From the NCBI RefSeq assembly GCF_030684035.1, contig NZ_JAUXPI010000020.1, positions 24,503-88,502 on the forward strand: a DNA stretch of 64,000 nucleotides, in the 5' to 3' direction. The position numbers and the translations under genes were made by a program. Under the pieces are notes generated by a model. That model made no database searches and had not been told where the DNA came from. It saw only the letters and a list, made by a program, of their open reading frames with translations. Positions 44,528-53,704 of this stretch are shown here, piece by piece (position 1 is the stretch's first letter; every line of letters starts with the position of its first letter). This stretch comes from Phaeovulum sp. GTDB lineage: Bacteria; Pseudomonadota; Alphaproteobacteria; Rhodobacterales; Rhodobacteraceae.

Positions 44528-46153
44528 TTATGCGAGTTTGCGCAGGATGGCGGCTTGCCACGCGGCAAGTTCAATGGTTCCGGCTACCGGCACAGCGCCG
44601 CCCAGATCGGCGGCAAGCGGTTGCCAGCGGCCTTCGGGTGCCGCGAGCGTGGCGGCGGTGTCAGAGAGGTTGAAGGCGAGAAACAACCGCTCTGCCCCTT
44701 CGCGACGCTCAAAGCTGAGCACGTCGCCCGAGGCAAGCATCTGCGACTGCGTGCCGGTGCGCAAGGCGGGGTGCGCGGCGCGCAGCGCGATCGCGCGCCG
44801 ATAGTGGTGGATCAGCGCTTGCGGGTTGGCCTCGGCACTGGCAACGGCGCGGGCGAGATGTGAAGATGGCACCGGAAGCCACGGTTTAGCTTCGCTGAAT
44901 CCGCCGTTGCGGTTGTCGGACTGCCAGACCATCGGGGTGCGGCAGCCATCGCGGCCCTTGAATTCGGGCCAGAATTCGCGCCCGTAGGGGTCTTGCAGGT
45001 CTTCAAAGGCAATTTCGGCCTCGGGCAGACCCAGTTCCTCGCCCTGGTAAATGCAGACAGAGCCGCGCAAACACATGAGAAGCGTCGTATAAGCCATTGC
45101 AGCGGCTTCTGAAAGTGACCAGCGGGTAATGTGGCGCTGAACGTCGTGGTTGGAAAAGGCCCAGCACAGCCAGCCATCAGCGGCAAGCTTGTCCACCTGT
45201 TCAAAAACCTCGGCTATCCGGTTGGCCTGCAAGGAATTTCCCGAGAGAAACTCGAAAGCGTAGCACATCTGCATGCGGTCGCTGCCACGGGTGTATTCGC
45301 CAGCGATTTCAAGCCCGCGCTGGCTGTCGCCCACCTCGCCCACGGCAGCGGCCATGTAAGGTTTCATAACCGCGCGAAGTTTTCTCAGAAATTCAATGTT
45401 CTCCGGCTGGTTCTTGTCGTGAATGTGGCGTTGGTGGTTATAGGGGTTCACCTTTGGCGCGGTCAGATCATTGCGTTCTTCAGGCGGAAGCGGAGGATTA
45501 TCGCGCAACTGCTTGTCATGCACATAGAAATTGATCGTATCAAGGCGGAAGCCATCGACCCCGCGCCGGAGCCAGAACCGCGCGACATCCAGAAGCGCGG
45601 CCTGTACCGAGGGCTCGTGAAAGTTGAGATCGGGTTGGCTTGCCAGAAAGTTGTGCAGGTAATACTGGCAGCGTCGCGCATCCCAGGCCCAGGCGGAACC
45701 GCCAAAGATGCTCAGCCAGTTGTTCGGCGGGGTGCCATCGGGCTTCGGGTCGGCCCAGACATACCAGTTTGCCCGCGGATTGTCGCCGCTGGCCCGGCTT
45801 TCGGCAAACCACGGATGCTGGTCCGAGGTGTGCGAAAGCACCAGGTCGATCATCACCTTGAGGCCCAGTTCGTGGGCCCGCGCCACCAGCGCATCAAAAT
45901 CGGCAAGGCTGCCGAACAGCGGATCAACCCCGCAATAATCGCTTACGTCATAGCCGAAGTCTTTCATCGGGCTGGTGAAAAACGGCGAGATCCAGATCGC
46001 GTCTGCACCCAGCCGCGCGATGTGGTCAAGCCGCCGGGTGATGCCGGGCAGATCGCCGACACCATCACCGTTGGTATCCTGAAAACTGCGCGGGTAGATC
46101 TGATAGATTACCGCGCCACGCCACCAGTTGGCGTCTTTCTGCATTGCGTTCAT
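44528..46153 (-). CDS. aglA: Alpha-glucosidase (GH13)
   Basis: A cytoplasmic GH13 alpha-glucosidase, 541 residues, that cleaves imported alpha-glucosides such as sucrose, maltose or trehalose-like sugars. Region I is DLVLSHTSDQHPWF, region II DGFRLDTINF (nucleophile Asp), region III AAVGEVGD (acid/base Glu), and region IV FSNHDVQR. The (beta/alpha)8 barrel is followed by a small C-terminal beta domain. The QIYPRSFQDTNGDGVGDLPGI segment is typical of oligo-1,6-glucosidase-type enzymes. Its start directly abuts the aglG stop. Confidence 0.94.
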   Translation of the reverse strand: MNAMQKDANWWRGAVIYQIYPRSFQDTNGDGVGDLPGITRRLDHIARLGADAIWISPFFTSPMKDFGYDVSDYCGVDPLFGSLADFDALVARAHELGLKVMIDLVLSHTSDQHPWFAESRASGDNPRANWYVWADPKPDGTPPNNWLSIFGGSAWAWDARRCQYYLHNFLASQPDLNFHEPSVQAALLDVARFWLRRGVDGFRLDTINFYVHDKQLRDNPPLPPEERNDLTAPKVNPYNHQRHIHDKNQPENIEFLRKLRAVMKPYMAAAVGEVGDSQRGLEIAGEYTRGSDRMQMCYAFEFLSGNSLQANRIAEVFEQVDKLAADGWLCWAFSNHDVQRHITRWSLSEAAAMAYTTLLMCLRGSVCIYQGEELGLPEAEIAFEDLQDPYGREFWPEFKGRDGCRTPMVWQSDNRNGGFSEAKPWLPVPSSHLARAVASAEANPQALIHHYRRAIALRAAHPALRTGTQSQMLASGDVLSFERREGAERLFLAFNLSDTAATLAAPEGRWQPLAADLGGAVPVAGTIELAAWQAAILRKLA

Positions 46154-47287
46154 TCAGCCACCCTTGACCGAGCCAGCCAGGAGGCCGCGTACCAGGTATT
46201 TTTGCATCGCGAAGAACACCACCAGCGGGATCGCGATCGAAACGAAGGCCGAGGCCGCGAGAATTTCCCAATCCCCCCCGCGCGACCCCATGAGCTCGCG
46301 CAGCACCCCGGTCATCACCAGTTGTTCGCGGGTATTGCCCAGGAACACCGTGGCGACCAGCAGGTCATTCCAGACCCAGAGGAACTGGAAGATTGCAAAG
46401 CTCGCCAGCGCGGGGAAAGACAGCGGCAGGATGATGCGGCGGAATATCTGAAAATCCGACGCGCCATCGACCCGCGCGCTTTCGATGATTTCGCGCGGCA
46501 GCCCGACCATGTAGTTGCGCAGAAGATAAATGGCCAGCGGCAAGCCAAAGCCTGTATGCGCCAGCCAGATGCCCATATAGCCCTTGCCGAGCCCGATATC
46601 GTTATGCAGCTTCAGGAGCGGGATCAGCGCCAGTTGCAAAGGCACTACCAAAAGGCCCACAATGGCGGCAATCAGCAAGGCGCGGCCCGGAAACTCCATC
46701 CACGCCAGCGCATAGGCGGCAAAAGCGGCAATCAGGATAGGAATGATCGTGGCCGGAATGGTGACGGTAAAGGTGTTGAGAAACGCCTGCCCCAGCCCCT
46801 CGGCCCCGATCACCCGCGTGTAATTCTCGAAGGTAAAGCGCGGCGGTGAGAGCGTGGTCACAAAAATCCGCATGCCGCGGGTTTCGGTGAACTGGCTGGG
46901 CGAGGTCAGCCGATAGGCACCGTCGGCCGCGACGGTCAGCACCTGATCGTTGGCAAGCGTCACCGTGGCATCCGGCGCGTAGGCACCCGGAACGCGCGAG
47001 TTGGTGCCCCAGGCAAGTAGTTTTTCGCCCTCGTCAAGCACATTGCCCACGATCACCCAGATGGCACCTTCCGCCACCTGATCGACAGCGGTGCCGGCGC
47101 GAACAAAACTGTTCTGTTCGGAGGCGAAGGGTGCCTTCCACCAGCCCGAGGCGGCAATCTGGTCGCGGTCGCGCAGGCTGGTGAGAAGCAGACCAAAGGT
47201 CGGGATGGTCCAGAGCAGCACCATCAGCGCGGTAGCGATGTTGGCGGCCCAGACAAGGCTGGAGCGGGTACCGGCATGGCCTTCCAT
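46154..47287 (-). CDS. aglG: Alpha-glucoside ABC transporter permease AglG
   Basis: The second permease, 377 residues. It has six spans; between span 1 and span 2 lies a long periplasmic loop (about 50-170) containing SGWWKAPFASEQNSF, as in AglG of rhizobia. The EAA motif is EIIESARVDGASDFQIFRRIILP in the C-terminal half. It shares one base with the aglF stop region (47287). Confidence 0.92.
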   Translation of the reverse strand: MEGHAGTRSSLVWAANIATALMVLLWTIPTFGLLLTSLRDRDQIAASGWWKAPFASEQNSFVRAGTAVDQVAEGAIWVIVGNVLDEGEKLLAWGTNSRVPGAYAPDATVTLANDQVLTVAADGAYRLTSPSQFTETRGMRIFVTTLSPPRFTFENYTRVIGAEGLGQAFLNTFTVTIPATIIPILIAAFAAYALAWMEFPGRALLIAAIVGLLVVPLQLALIPLLKLHNDIGLGKGYMGIWLAHTGFGLPLAIYLLRNYMVGLPREIIESARVDGASDFQIFRRIILPLSFPALASFAIFQFLWVWNDLLVATVFLGNTREQLVMTGVLRELMGSRGGDWEILAASAFVSIAIPLVVFFAMQKYLVRGLLAGSVKGG

Positions 47288-48282
47288 CAGCGCATCTCCC
47301 GCCTGGCGTTGCGAATGTTCCAGATCATGATCGGGGTTACCAGAAGCATGATGACAATGGCGATGGCGGAGCCGCGCCCGTAGTCAGGTGCGCCACGGAA
47401 CATCCAGTTGTACATCAGGTTGGCCAGCACCTGCGTGCCCCATTCGCCGTTGGTCATCACGAAGACGATGTCGAAGATTTTCAGCACCACGATGGTGATC
47501 GTGGTCCAGACCACAGCAATGGTGCCCCAGATCTGCGGCACCTTGATGCGCATGAAAACCTGCCACGGGTTGGCCCCGTCGAGTATCGCCGCCTCGATGC
47601 TCTCTTCGGGAATGCCGCGCAGCGCTGCGGACAGAATGACCATGGCGAAACCTGTCTGAATCCAGACCAGCACCGCCATCAGCAGAAAACTGTTCCAGAA
47701 CGGAGTTACCAGCCAGGTCTGCGGCATGCCGCCGAAATAAACGACAATCGCGTTGAGAATACCGATCTGTTCCAGGCCTTCACCACGGAAATCGTAGATG
47801 AATTTCCAGATCACCCCGGCACCGACGAAGGAAATGGCCATCGGCATGAAAATCATCGATTTGGCAAAGTTGCCCCAGCGGATACGGTCGGTCAGTTGCG
47901 CGGCAACAAGCCCGAAAAGGGTGGAAAGCGCAGGCACGGTGACCAGCCAGAGCATGTTGTTGCTGAGCGATTCGTGAAACTTGCCATCGGCCAGAAGCCA
48001 TTGGTAATTCTTCAGCCCGACAAAGCGCGCGCCATCGGCATCATTGAACGACCGCCAGGCCGAGTTGATCACCGGATAGACCAGATAGGCAGACAAGAGC
48101 AGGATCGCGGGCCCAAGAAAGAGCCAAGGCCGAATTGCGGATGCGTGGCGCATGTTGCGCCCCGCGCGTGGCCCACGCGCCGGATAAACCGCGTCGAGCG
48201 CCATGTTGGAGCCCCAGAACCAGGCAACGCAGCCAAACACCCCGGCCACAATTGTGCCAGAAGCCAACAAGAACTGCTCCAT
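47287..48282 (-). CDS. aglF: Alpha-glucoside ABC transporter permease AglF
   Basis: The first permease, 331 residues. ATG 48282 follows GGAGGAGGG; longer readings are unsupported. There are two extra N-terminal spans region (LLASGTIVAGVFGCVAWFWG and PWLFLGPAILLLSAYLVYPV) before the core. The EAA loop reads ESIEAAILDGANPWQVFMRIKVPQ. A hairpin terminator lies between aglE and this gene, probably lowering permease expression relative to the binding protein. Confidence 0.92.
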   Translation of the reverse strand: MEQFLLASGTIVAGVFGCVAWFWGSNMALDAVYPARGPRAGRNMRHASAIRPWLFLGPAILLLSAYLVYPVINSAWRSFNDADGARFVGLKNYQWLLADGKFHESLSNNMLWLVTVPALSTLFGLVAAQLTDRIRWGNFAKSMIFMPMAISFVGAGVIWKFIYDFRGEGLEQIGILNAIVVYFGGMPQTWLVTPFWNSFLLMAVLVWIQTGFAMVILSAALRGIPEESIEAAILDGANPWQVFMRIKVPQIWGTIAVVWTTITIVVLKIFDIVFVMTNGEWGTQVLANLMYNWMFRGAPDYGRGSAIAIVIMLLVTPIMIWNIRNARREMR

Positions 48283-48305
48283 CTTCGCCCTCCTCCCCCG
48301 GACAT

Positions 48306-48345
48306 AAAAACCCCGCCCGAAAACCATAGCGGCCTCGGGCGGGGC
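48306..48345 (-). terminator. Attenuating terminator between aglE and aglF
   Basis: On the minus strand AGCCCCGCCCGA (48345-48334) pairs with TCGGGCGGGGTT (48320-48309), followed by TTTTTATG. It lies right after aglE and before the aglF ribosome site, as is common after binding-protein genes. Confidence 0.7.
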
Positions 48346-48354
48346 TGGCACCTT

Positions 48355-49704
48355 TTACTTCAGCGTGTCCCAGGTTGCCTGAATGGCGGCGCCCACGTCG
48401 GCGGCGGGCTTGCCGCCCGCGTAGTCAACCATTCCGGTCCAGAACACCCCGGCACCAACTGCGCCCGGCATCAGGTCGGAACCGTCAAAGCGGAAGGTGG
48501 TGGCATCCAGCAGGATGTCGCCCATCTTGCGCAGGGTCGCGTCACCGTAAACCTCGGTATTGACGCCCTTGTAGGGGGTCAGGAAACCGGTCTGCGCCAT
48601 CCAGACCTCATGCGCGATCGGCGACTTGAGGAATTCGATGAAGGCATTGGCGGCCGGATTGTCCGACATCACCGCAAACATCGTGCCCGCACCCAGCACC
48701 GGGCTGCCCAGATCCTTGCTCGCATAGGCCGGGAAGTAGAAGAAATCGGCGTCCTCGCCGATCACCGTGCCCTCGGGGAAGAACGAGGGAATGAAGCTCG
48801 CCTGACGGTGCATGTAGCACTGCGGCGGGCTGGAGAAGAGACCCTTCGGGCTGTCGCGGAAGTCGGTCGAGGCCACCGCACCCGCCCCGCCGGAAACGAA
48901 CTTGTCATTGCGCGCGAACCAGCCGAACTCGTCGATTGCCGCCAGCACTTTCGGGTCAGAGAATTTCAGCTCGTTCTTCACCCAGGCATCGTAATCGGCG
49001 GGGGTGTTGACGCGCAGCATGAAATCTTCAACCCAGTCGGTTGCCGGCCAACCGGTAGCGCCGCCCGAACCGAGGCCGATGCACCAGGGCGTGCCGCCGT
49101 CGGCCGCGATCTTCTCGGTCAGCGCCTTCAGCTCTTCCATGGTCGCGGGCACTTCATAGCCTGCGTCGGAGAAGTTTTCCGGCACATACCAGACCAGCGA
49201 CTTCAGGTCGGCCTTGAACGGGAAGGCATAAAGCTGCGTGGAGCCATCCTTGCCGACATAGCTGCCAAGATCGGCCCAGCTTTGCCCGGCGGCATAGTTT
49301 GCGGCCAGCCAGGCATCGGTGCCCGCGCTCAGCGGCCGCAGGAAGCCCTTGCGCGCCAGATCGGCAGCAAGGCCAGGCTGCGGGAACACGGCGATGTCGG
49401 GCGGACTGCCCGCTTCAGCGTCGATCACGATCTGCTGTTCGAAGCTGTCGGAGCCGGAGTGGTTCACCTTGGCCCCGGTTGCCGCCTCGAAATAGGCGAT
49501 AACGCTTTCGACCAGGGCCTTGTCGGGCCCAAGCCAGGGGCTGAGAATGGTGATGCTCTGGCCCTTGAGGTCCATCGATTTCAGCGCTTCATAGGAAGCC
49601 CAGTTGAAGCGGGCGTCGGCACCGGGGGCAAATTTCAAATCTTGCGCAGCGGCGCTTCCGGCAAGAAGCGCCAGCGCCGCAACGCTGGTGTAAAGGCTTT
49701 TCAT
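48355..49704 (-). CDS. aglE: Alpha-glucoside ABC transporter substrate-binding protein
   Basis: The periplasmic binding protein, 449 residues from ATG 49704 (GGGAGG upstream). Signal peptide MKSLYTSVAALALLAGSAAAQ, cleaved after about 20. The mature protein has the family-1 solute-binding pattern (ITILSPWLGPDKALVESVIAYFEAATG, SPPDIAVFPQPGLAADLARKG, NPAANAFIEFLKSP). It delivers alpha-glucosides to AglFG. It is the first gene of the operon, with operator and promoter elements upstream. Confidence 0.93.
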   Translation of the reverse strand: MKSLYTSVAALALLAGSAAAQDLKFAPGADARFNWASYEALKSMDLKGQSITILSPWLGPDKALVESVIAYFEAATGAKVNHSGSDSFEQQIVIDAEAGSPPDIAVFPQPGLAADLARKGFLRPLSAGTDAWLAANYAAGQSWADLGSYVGKDGSTQLYAFPFKADLKSLVWYVPENFSDAGYEVPATMEELKALTEKIAADGGTPWCIGLGSGGATGWPATDWVEDFMLRVNTPADYDAWVKNELKFSDPKVLAAIDEFGWFARNDKFVSGGAGAVASTDFRDSPKGLFSSPPQCYMHRQASFIPSFFPEGTVIGEDADFFYFPAYASKDLGSPVLGAGTMFAVMSDNPAANAFIEFLKSPIAHEVWMAQTGFLTPYKGVNTEVYGDATLRKMGDILLDATTFRFDGSDLMPGAVGAGVFWTGMVDYAGGKPAADVGAAIQATWDTLK

Positions 49705-49770
49705 CGTGCAGTCCTCCCGAGACTGGGGGCGGTTTCGCCCGTCAATGGTCCAGGCGCGAGGGAATCGCTC

Positions 49771-49784
49771 CCAAAGCGCTTTGG
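49771..49784. promoter_or_regulatory. Palindromic operator for AglR (O1)
   Basis: CCAAAGCGCTTTGG is a perfect 14-nt palindrome of the LacI-family type, with the central CG. It lies 67 nt upstream of the aglE start and just downstream of the putative aglE -10 box, so a bound repressor would block aglE transcription. Confidence 0.7.
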
Positions 49785-49791
49785 ATGCCGC

Positions 49792-49820
49792 AGAGTTTCC
49801 CAAGTGGCTGCAAAAGTCAA
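49792..49820 (-). promoter_or_regulatory. Candidate promoter of the aglEFGAK operon
   Basis: TTGACT (49820-49815), 17-nt spacer, AACTCT (49797-49792). The -35 is good and the -10 weak. The predicted start site falls on operator O1. Confidence 0.35.
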
Positions 49821-49832
49821 TCGCCGCCACAC

Positions 49833-49861
49833 TTGGCATGCCATGCAAACATCTTTAATCA
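49833..49861 (+). promoter_or_regulatory. Candidate promoter of aglR
   Basis: TTGGCA (49833-49838), 17-nt spacer, TAATCA (49856-49861), giving a leader of about 100 nt before the aglR start. A TGGCATGCCA palindrome overlaps the -35. Confidence 0.4.
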
Positions 49862-49949
49862 TTACCAGAGCCTTCGCAGTCGCAGCATGTTTTGCGCCGC
49901 GCCTGCGAGATTGACGCGGGTTCAACCGCTGGCTAACCTGCGCCACAAT

Positions 49950-49964
49950 TCAAACCGCTTTGGA
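49950..49964. promoter_or_regulatory. Second AglR-type operator (O2)
   Basis: TCAAACCGCTTTGGA shares the right half CGCTTTGG exactly with O1; its left half is imperfect. It lies 8 nt upstream of the aglR start codon, suggesting autoregulation. Confidence 0.5.
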
Positions 49965-49972
49965 CCCGACCC

Positions 49973-51016
49973 TTGCCCCCGATCACGCTCAAGGAACTTG
50001 CCGCCGAGCTTGGGCTTTCGCCCACCACGGTCAGCCGTTCGCTGAACGGCTACCCCGAGGTGAACGAGGCGACGCGGGCGCGTGTTGCGCAGGCGGCGGC
50101 GCGCCACCACTACCGGCCCAATACCCGTGCCAAGGCGCTGGCCACGGGCCGGGCGATGGCGATCGGCCATATCATCCCGATTTCCACCCAGCACGAGATC
50201 GTCAACCCGATCTTTGCCGATTTCATCGCGGGCGCGGGCGAGGTTTACAGCGGCGCGGGCTATGACATGCTGCTGTCGCTGGTTGCCGACGCCGACCAGA
50301 GCCGCGCCTACCGCGAAATCCGCGCCAAGGGCACGGTCGATGGCATCATCCTGCACGGCCCAAAAGAGGATGATTCACGCATCGCGCTTTTGGCCGAGCT
50401 TGGGCTGCCGTTTGTGGTGCACGGTCGCGCGACCTGGGCAAAGGTGCCCTATTCCTGGGTCGATGTGAACAACACCCGCGCCTTTCAGCGCGCCACCGAA
50501 TTTCTGCTCGACCTCGGGCACCGCCGCATCGCGTTGGTGAACGGGCTCGAATTCATGGATTTCGCAGTGCGCAGGCGGCACGGGTTCGAGGCGGCGATGG
50601 CGGCGCGCGGTCTGGTGCCCGACCCGGCGCTGATGGTGCAGGGCGAGATGACCGAGGCGCAGGGGGCACATGCTGCCCGCGCCATGCTGGCCCTGCCCGA
50701 TCCGCCGACCGCGTTTCTCTGCGCTTCGCTGCTTTCCGCCATGGGCGTGCGGCGCGAGGTCGAGGCGCATGGGCTGCGGCTTGGCCGCGATGTCTCGATC
50801 GTCACCCATGACGACGAATTGGGCTACCTTCGCAACGGCGAGGAAGAACCGATCTTCACTGCCACCCGCTCAAGTGTGCGCGAGGCCGGGCGGCGCTGCG
50901 CCGCAATGCTCCTCGGCATCATCGCCGACCCCGCCAGCGCGCCGCGCCATGAAATGCTGGAGGCAGTGCTGGTAGTTGGCCGTTCCACCGGCCCCGCCCC
51001 CGCATCCCAGAGGTAA
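49973..51016 (+). CDS. aglR: LacI-family transcriptional regulator (AglR type)
   Basis: A 347-residue regulator. The N-terminal helix-turn-helix is TLKELAAELGLSPTTVSRSLNGYPEV, the hinge follows (TRARVAQAAARHHYRPN), and the C-terminal domain is of the sugar-binding periplasmic-protein type. It starts with TTG 49973. It is divergent from aglE and probably represses the alpha-glucoside operon and itself through the palindromes between them. The downstream beta-glucosidase lies 2 nt away, so all three plus-strand genes form an operon. Confidence 0.9.
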   Translation: MPPITLKELAAELGLSPTTVSRSLNGYPEVNEATRARVAQAAARHHYRPNTRAKALATGRAMAIGHIIPISTQHEIVNPIFADFIAGAGEVYSGAGYDMLLSLVADADQSRAYREIRAKGTVDGIILHGPKEDDSRIALLAELGLPFVVHGRATWAKVPYSWVDVNNTRAFQRATEFLLDLGHRRIALVNGLEFMDFAVRRRHGFEAAMAARGLVPDPALMVQGEMTEAQGAHAARAMLALPDPPTAFLCASLLSAMGVRREVEAHGLRLGRDVSIVTHDDELGYLRNGEEEPIFTATRSSVREAGRRCAAMLLGIIADPASAPRHEMLEAVLVVGRSTGPAPASQR

Positions 51017-51018
51017 CG

Positions 51019-52338
51019 ATGCTGCCTTCGCGTTCCAGTTTTCCGCCCGGTTTCCTGTTCGGCGCCGCGACCTCGGCCTATCAGGTCGAGGGGCATGCCT
51101 TTGGCGGCGCCGGTGGCACACATTGGGATACGTTTGCCGCCACCCCCGGCAATGTAGTCCGGGCCGAAAACGGGGCGCGTGCCTGCGACCATTATCACCG
51201 CTGGGGGGAAGACCTCGATCTGCTCCGCGCCGGCAATTTCGACGTTTACCGTTTCTCCACCTCCTGGGCGCGGGTGATGCCCGAAGGGCGTGGGCGGGTG
51301 AATGCGGAGGGGCTCGATTTCTACGACAGGCTGGTTGACGGGATGCTGGCACGGGGGCTGAAACCCGCGCTGACGCTGTACCACTGGGAACTGCCCTCGC
51401 CACTTGCCGACCTTGGCGGCTGGCGCAACCGCGACATTGCAGGCTGGTTTGGCGATTTCACCGAGGTCGTGGCGCGCCGTCTGGGCGACAGGCTCTGGTC
51501 GGCGGCCCCGATCAACGAGCCGTGGTGCATCGGCTGGCTCAGTCATTTTCTTGGTCAACACGCGCCCGGCATGCGCGATATCCGCGCCACCGCGCGCGCG
51601 ATGCACCATGTGCTGCTGGCGCATGGCACCGCGATCAAGGTGATGCGGGGCCTCGGGATGAAGAACCTCGGCGCGGTCTGCAACTTCGAATATGCCGCCC
51701 CCGCCGACGCCAGCCCTGAAGCCGCCGCCGCCGCGCAGCTTTACGATGCCTACTACAACCGCTTTTTCATCTCGGGAATGTTTCGCGGCGAATACCCGGC
51801 GGAACTGATGGCAGCCTTCGCGCCGCATCTGCCGGAGGGATGGCAGGATGATTTTGCCACCATCCGCGCGCCGCTCGACTGGTTCGGGTTGAACTACTAC
51901 ACCCGCAAGCTCATCGCCCCCGCGCCCGGCCCCTGGCCCGCGCACCGCGAGGTGGAGGGGCCGCTGCCCAAGACCGATGTCGGCTGGGAGATATTTCCCG
52001 AAGGGTTGCACCATTTCCTGAGGGTGGTGCAGGAATATACCGGCGAGTTGCCGCTTTATGTGACCGAAAACGGCATGGCGGCACCGGATCGGCTTGCGGC
52101 AGGTTCGGTTCAGGATGCCGACCGCATCGCCTATCTTGCGGCGCATCTGCGCCAATGCCAGCGCGCGATTGCCGAGGGCGTGCCGCTAAGGGGCTATTTC
52201 TGCTGGTCGCTGCTGGACAATTACGAATGGTCGCTTGGCTACGACAAGCGCTTCGGCCTCGTGCATGTCGATTTTGCAACCTTGCGGCGGGTGCCCAAGG
52301 CATCCTATCACGCTTTGGCAACCGCTTTGCAAAGGTAG
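51019..52338 (+). CDS. GH1 family beta-glucosidase
   Basis: A 439-residue (beta/alpha)8 enzyme that hydrolyses beta-glucosides, probably cytoplasmic (no signal peptide). GAATSAYQVEG near the N-terminus is the GH1 N-terminal signature, the acid/base glutamate is in INEPWCIGW, and the nucleophile glutamate in YVTENGMA (about 350). The C-terminal FCWSLLDNYEWSLGYDKRFGLVHVDF is the aglycone/glucose-binding end. Set between aglR and glk, it lets the module also use beta-linked glucosides that enter as disaccharides. Confidence 0.94.
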   Translation: MLPSRSSFPPGFLFGAATSAYQVEGHAFGGAGGTHWDTFAATPGNVVRAENGARACDHYHRWGEDLDLLRAGNFDVYRFSTSWARVMPEGRGRVNAEGLDFYDRLVDGMLARGLKPALTLYHWELPSPLADLGGWRNRDIAGWFGDFTEVVARRLGDRLWSAAPINEPWCIGWLSHFLGQHAPGMRDIRATARAMHHVLLAHGTAIKVMRGLGMKNLGAVCNFEYAAPADASPEAAAAAQLYDAYYNRFFISGMFRGEYPAELMAAFAPHLPEGWQDDFATIRAPLDWFGLNYYTRKLIAPAPGPWPAHREVEGPLPKTDVGWEIFPEGLHHFLRVVQEYTGELPLYVTENGMAAPDRLAAGSVQDADRIAYLAAHLRQCQRAIAEGVPLRGYFCWSLLDNYEWSLGYDKRFGLVHVDFATLRRVPKASYHALATALQR

Positions 52339-52342
52339 GCCC

Positions 52343-53320
52343 ATGCGCCAGCGCGACCGTTACGCCCTTCTGGCCGATATCGGCGGCACCAATACCCGCG
52401 TTGCGCTTGCCGAAGCCGGGCGGATGCTGCCCGAGACGATCCGGCGCTATGTCAATGCCGAACACACGGGGCTTGATGCGGTGCTGGCGGCGTATCTGGC
52501 GGCCGAAGGCGGCGTTGACTGCGCCGGGGCCTGCGTTGCGGCGGCGGGACCGGTGCATGATGGCGTTGCCAGCATGACCAATCTCAACTGGACCATTGAT
52601 CGCAGTGAAGTCGCCCGCGCCACCGGGGCCGAGGTGGTGGCGGTGCTGAATGACTTGCAGGCACAGGGGCACGCGCTTGGCCACCTTGCGGCGTCGGCGC
52701 TGCGCCCGCTGGTGCGGGGCCGGATCGCGCCGCAGCCGGGAGCATCGCAGCTTGTGGTCGGCGTGGGCACCGGCTTCAACGCGGCACCGGTGCACGAAGC
52801 CCCGGGCGGGCGGCTGGTGGTTGCCTCGGAATGTGGCCACGCGGGCCTTCCGGTGCGCACCGAAGCCGACCTCAGATTGCTGCAATTCGTCGAAGCCGCG
52901 CATGGCTTTCCCGGCGTCGAAGATGTGCTTTCCGGGCGCGGGCTGGAGCGGCTTTTTGCTTGGGTCAGCAGCGAGGCGGGCACCCCGCGCGAGTTGCGCG
53001 CCGCCGAAATCATGGCGGCGCTGGCAGCGGGCGATGCGCTTGCGGAAGCCACCGGGCGGGCTTTCGTGCGCCTGCTTGGCACGGTGGTGGGGAACCTGTC
53101 GCTGATACATCTGCCCTATGGCGGGGTCTGGCTGATCGGCGGCGTCGCCCGCGCCTTCACCCCCTATATGGAGCGCTTCGGCTTTTCCGCCGCATTTCGC
53201 GACAAGGGCCGCTTTGAAGGCTTCATGCAGGATTTTCATGTTTCGGTCATTGAAGATGATTACGCCGCCCTGACCGGCTGCGCGCATTACCTGCAAGGGC
53301 TGATGCACAAAGCGGCCTGA
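52343..53320 (+). CDS. glk: Glucokinase
   Basis: Phosphorylates the glucose freed by AglA and the GH1 enzyme, 325 residues. The phosphate-1 motif LLADIGGTNTRVALA begins the protein; VAAAGPVHDGVASMTNLNW, VLNDLQAQGHALGHL and GVGTGFNAAPVH follow. It is the Glk (COG0837) rather than the ROK type. ATG 52343 lies 4 nt after the beta-glucosidase stop, with AAAGG upstream. It ends the sugar module. Confidence 0.93.
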   Translation: MRQRDRYALLADIGGTNTRVALAEAGRMLPETIRRYVNAEHTGLDAVLAAYLAAEGGVDCAGACVAAAGPVHDGVASMTNLNWTIDRSEVARATGAEVVAVLNDLQAQGHALGHLAASALRPLVRGRIAPQPGASQLVVGVGTGFNAAPVHEAPGGRLVVASECGHAGLPVRTEADLRLLQFVEAAHGFPGVEDVLSGRGLERLFAWVSSEAGTPRELRAAEIMAALAAGDALAEATGRAFVRLLGTVVGNLSLIHLPYGGVWLIGGVARAFTPYMERFGFSAAFRDKGRFEGFMQDFHVSVIEDDYAALTGCAHYLQGLMHKAA

Positions 53321-53425
53321 GCGCATCAAGCCAATCTTAACCCGCGCATCCTAAGTCTGTTTCAGCGTGTTTCGAAAGGGCAACTGGGTGCGCATTTCCG
53401 TCACTTCTCCTGCGCGTGTCGCGGC

Positions 53426-53704
53426 ATGAGTGCTGAACTTTCACTTGCCGCGCGGCTTGACCTCAACGCCGCCAGACCGCTGCATGCAGCACTGCTCGCC
53501 CACCGAGGCGACGATCTGGTGATCGATGCAGGGCGCGTGCAGCACCTGGGCGCGCTCGGGCTGCAATTGCTGCTCGCTGCGGCGCAGGGCGGGCGGCAGG
53601 CGGGCTTTGCCGTGTCCTTTGCCCGACGCTCGCCCGAGTTTGACGAAGCGCTGCGGCTGTACGGCGTGACCCTTGATGATCTGCAGGCGGGGCCGCGACC
53701 ATGA
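53426..53704 (+). CDS. STAS-domain protein of the chemotaxis cluster
   Basis: A 92-residue single STAS domain: LDLNAARPLHAALLAHRGDDLVIDAGRVQHLGALGLQLLLAA. The usual phosphorylatable Ser in the D-S/T-x-G position is replaced: the sequence reads QHLGALG, so it lacks the anti-sigma-antagonist serine. Small STAS proteins like this start many alphaproteobacterial che operons, but their role is unknown. The stop overlaps the cheY start as ATGA. Confidence 0.85.
   Translation: MSAELSLAARLDLNAARPLHAALLAHRGDDLVIDAGRVQHLGALGLQLLLAAAQGGRQAGFAVSFARRSPEFDEALRLYGVTLDDLQAGPRP

Noticed and set aside
47896..49914. A 672-codon plus-strand frame opposite aglE and aglF
   Set aside because: Antisense shadow of aglE/aglF; basic and His-rich, no family pattern.
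52315..52336. Sequence resembling the AglR operator at the end of the beta-glucosidase gene
   Set aside because: Only the CCGCTTTG half fits, it is within coding sequence, and no promoter lies downstream.
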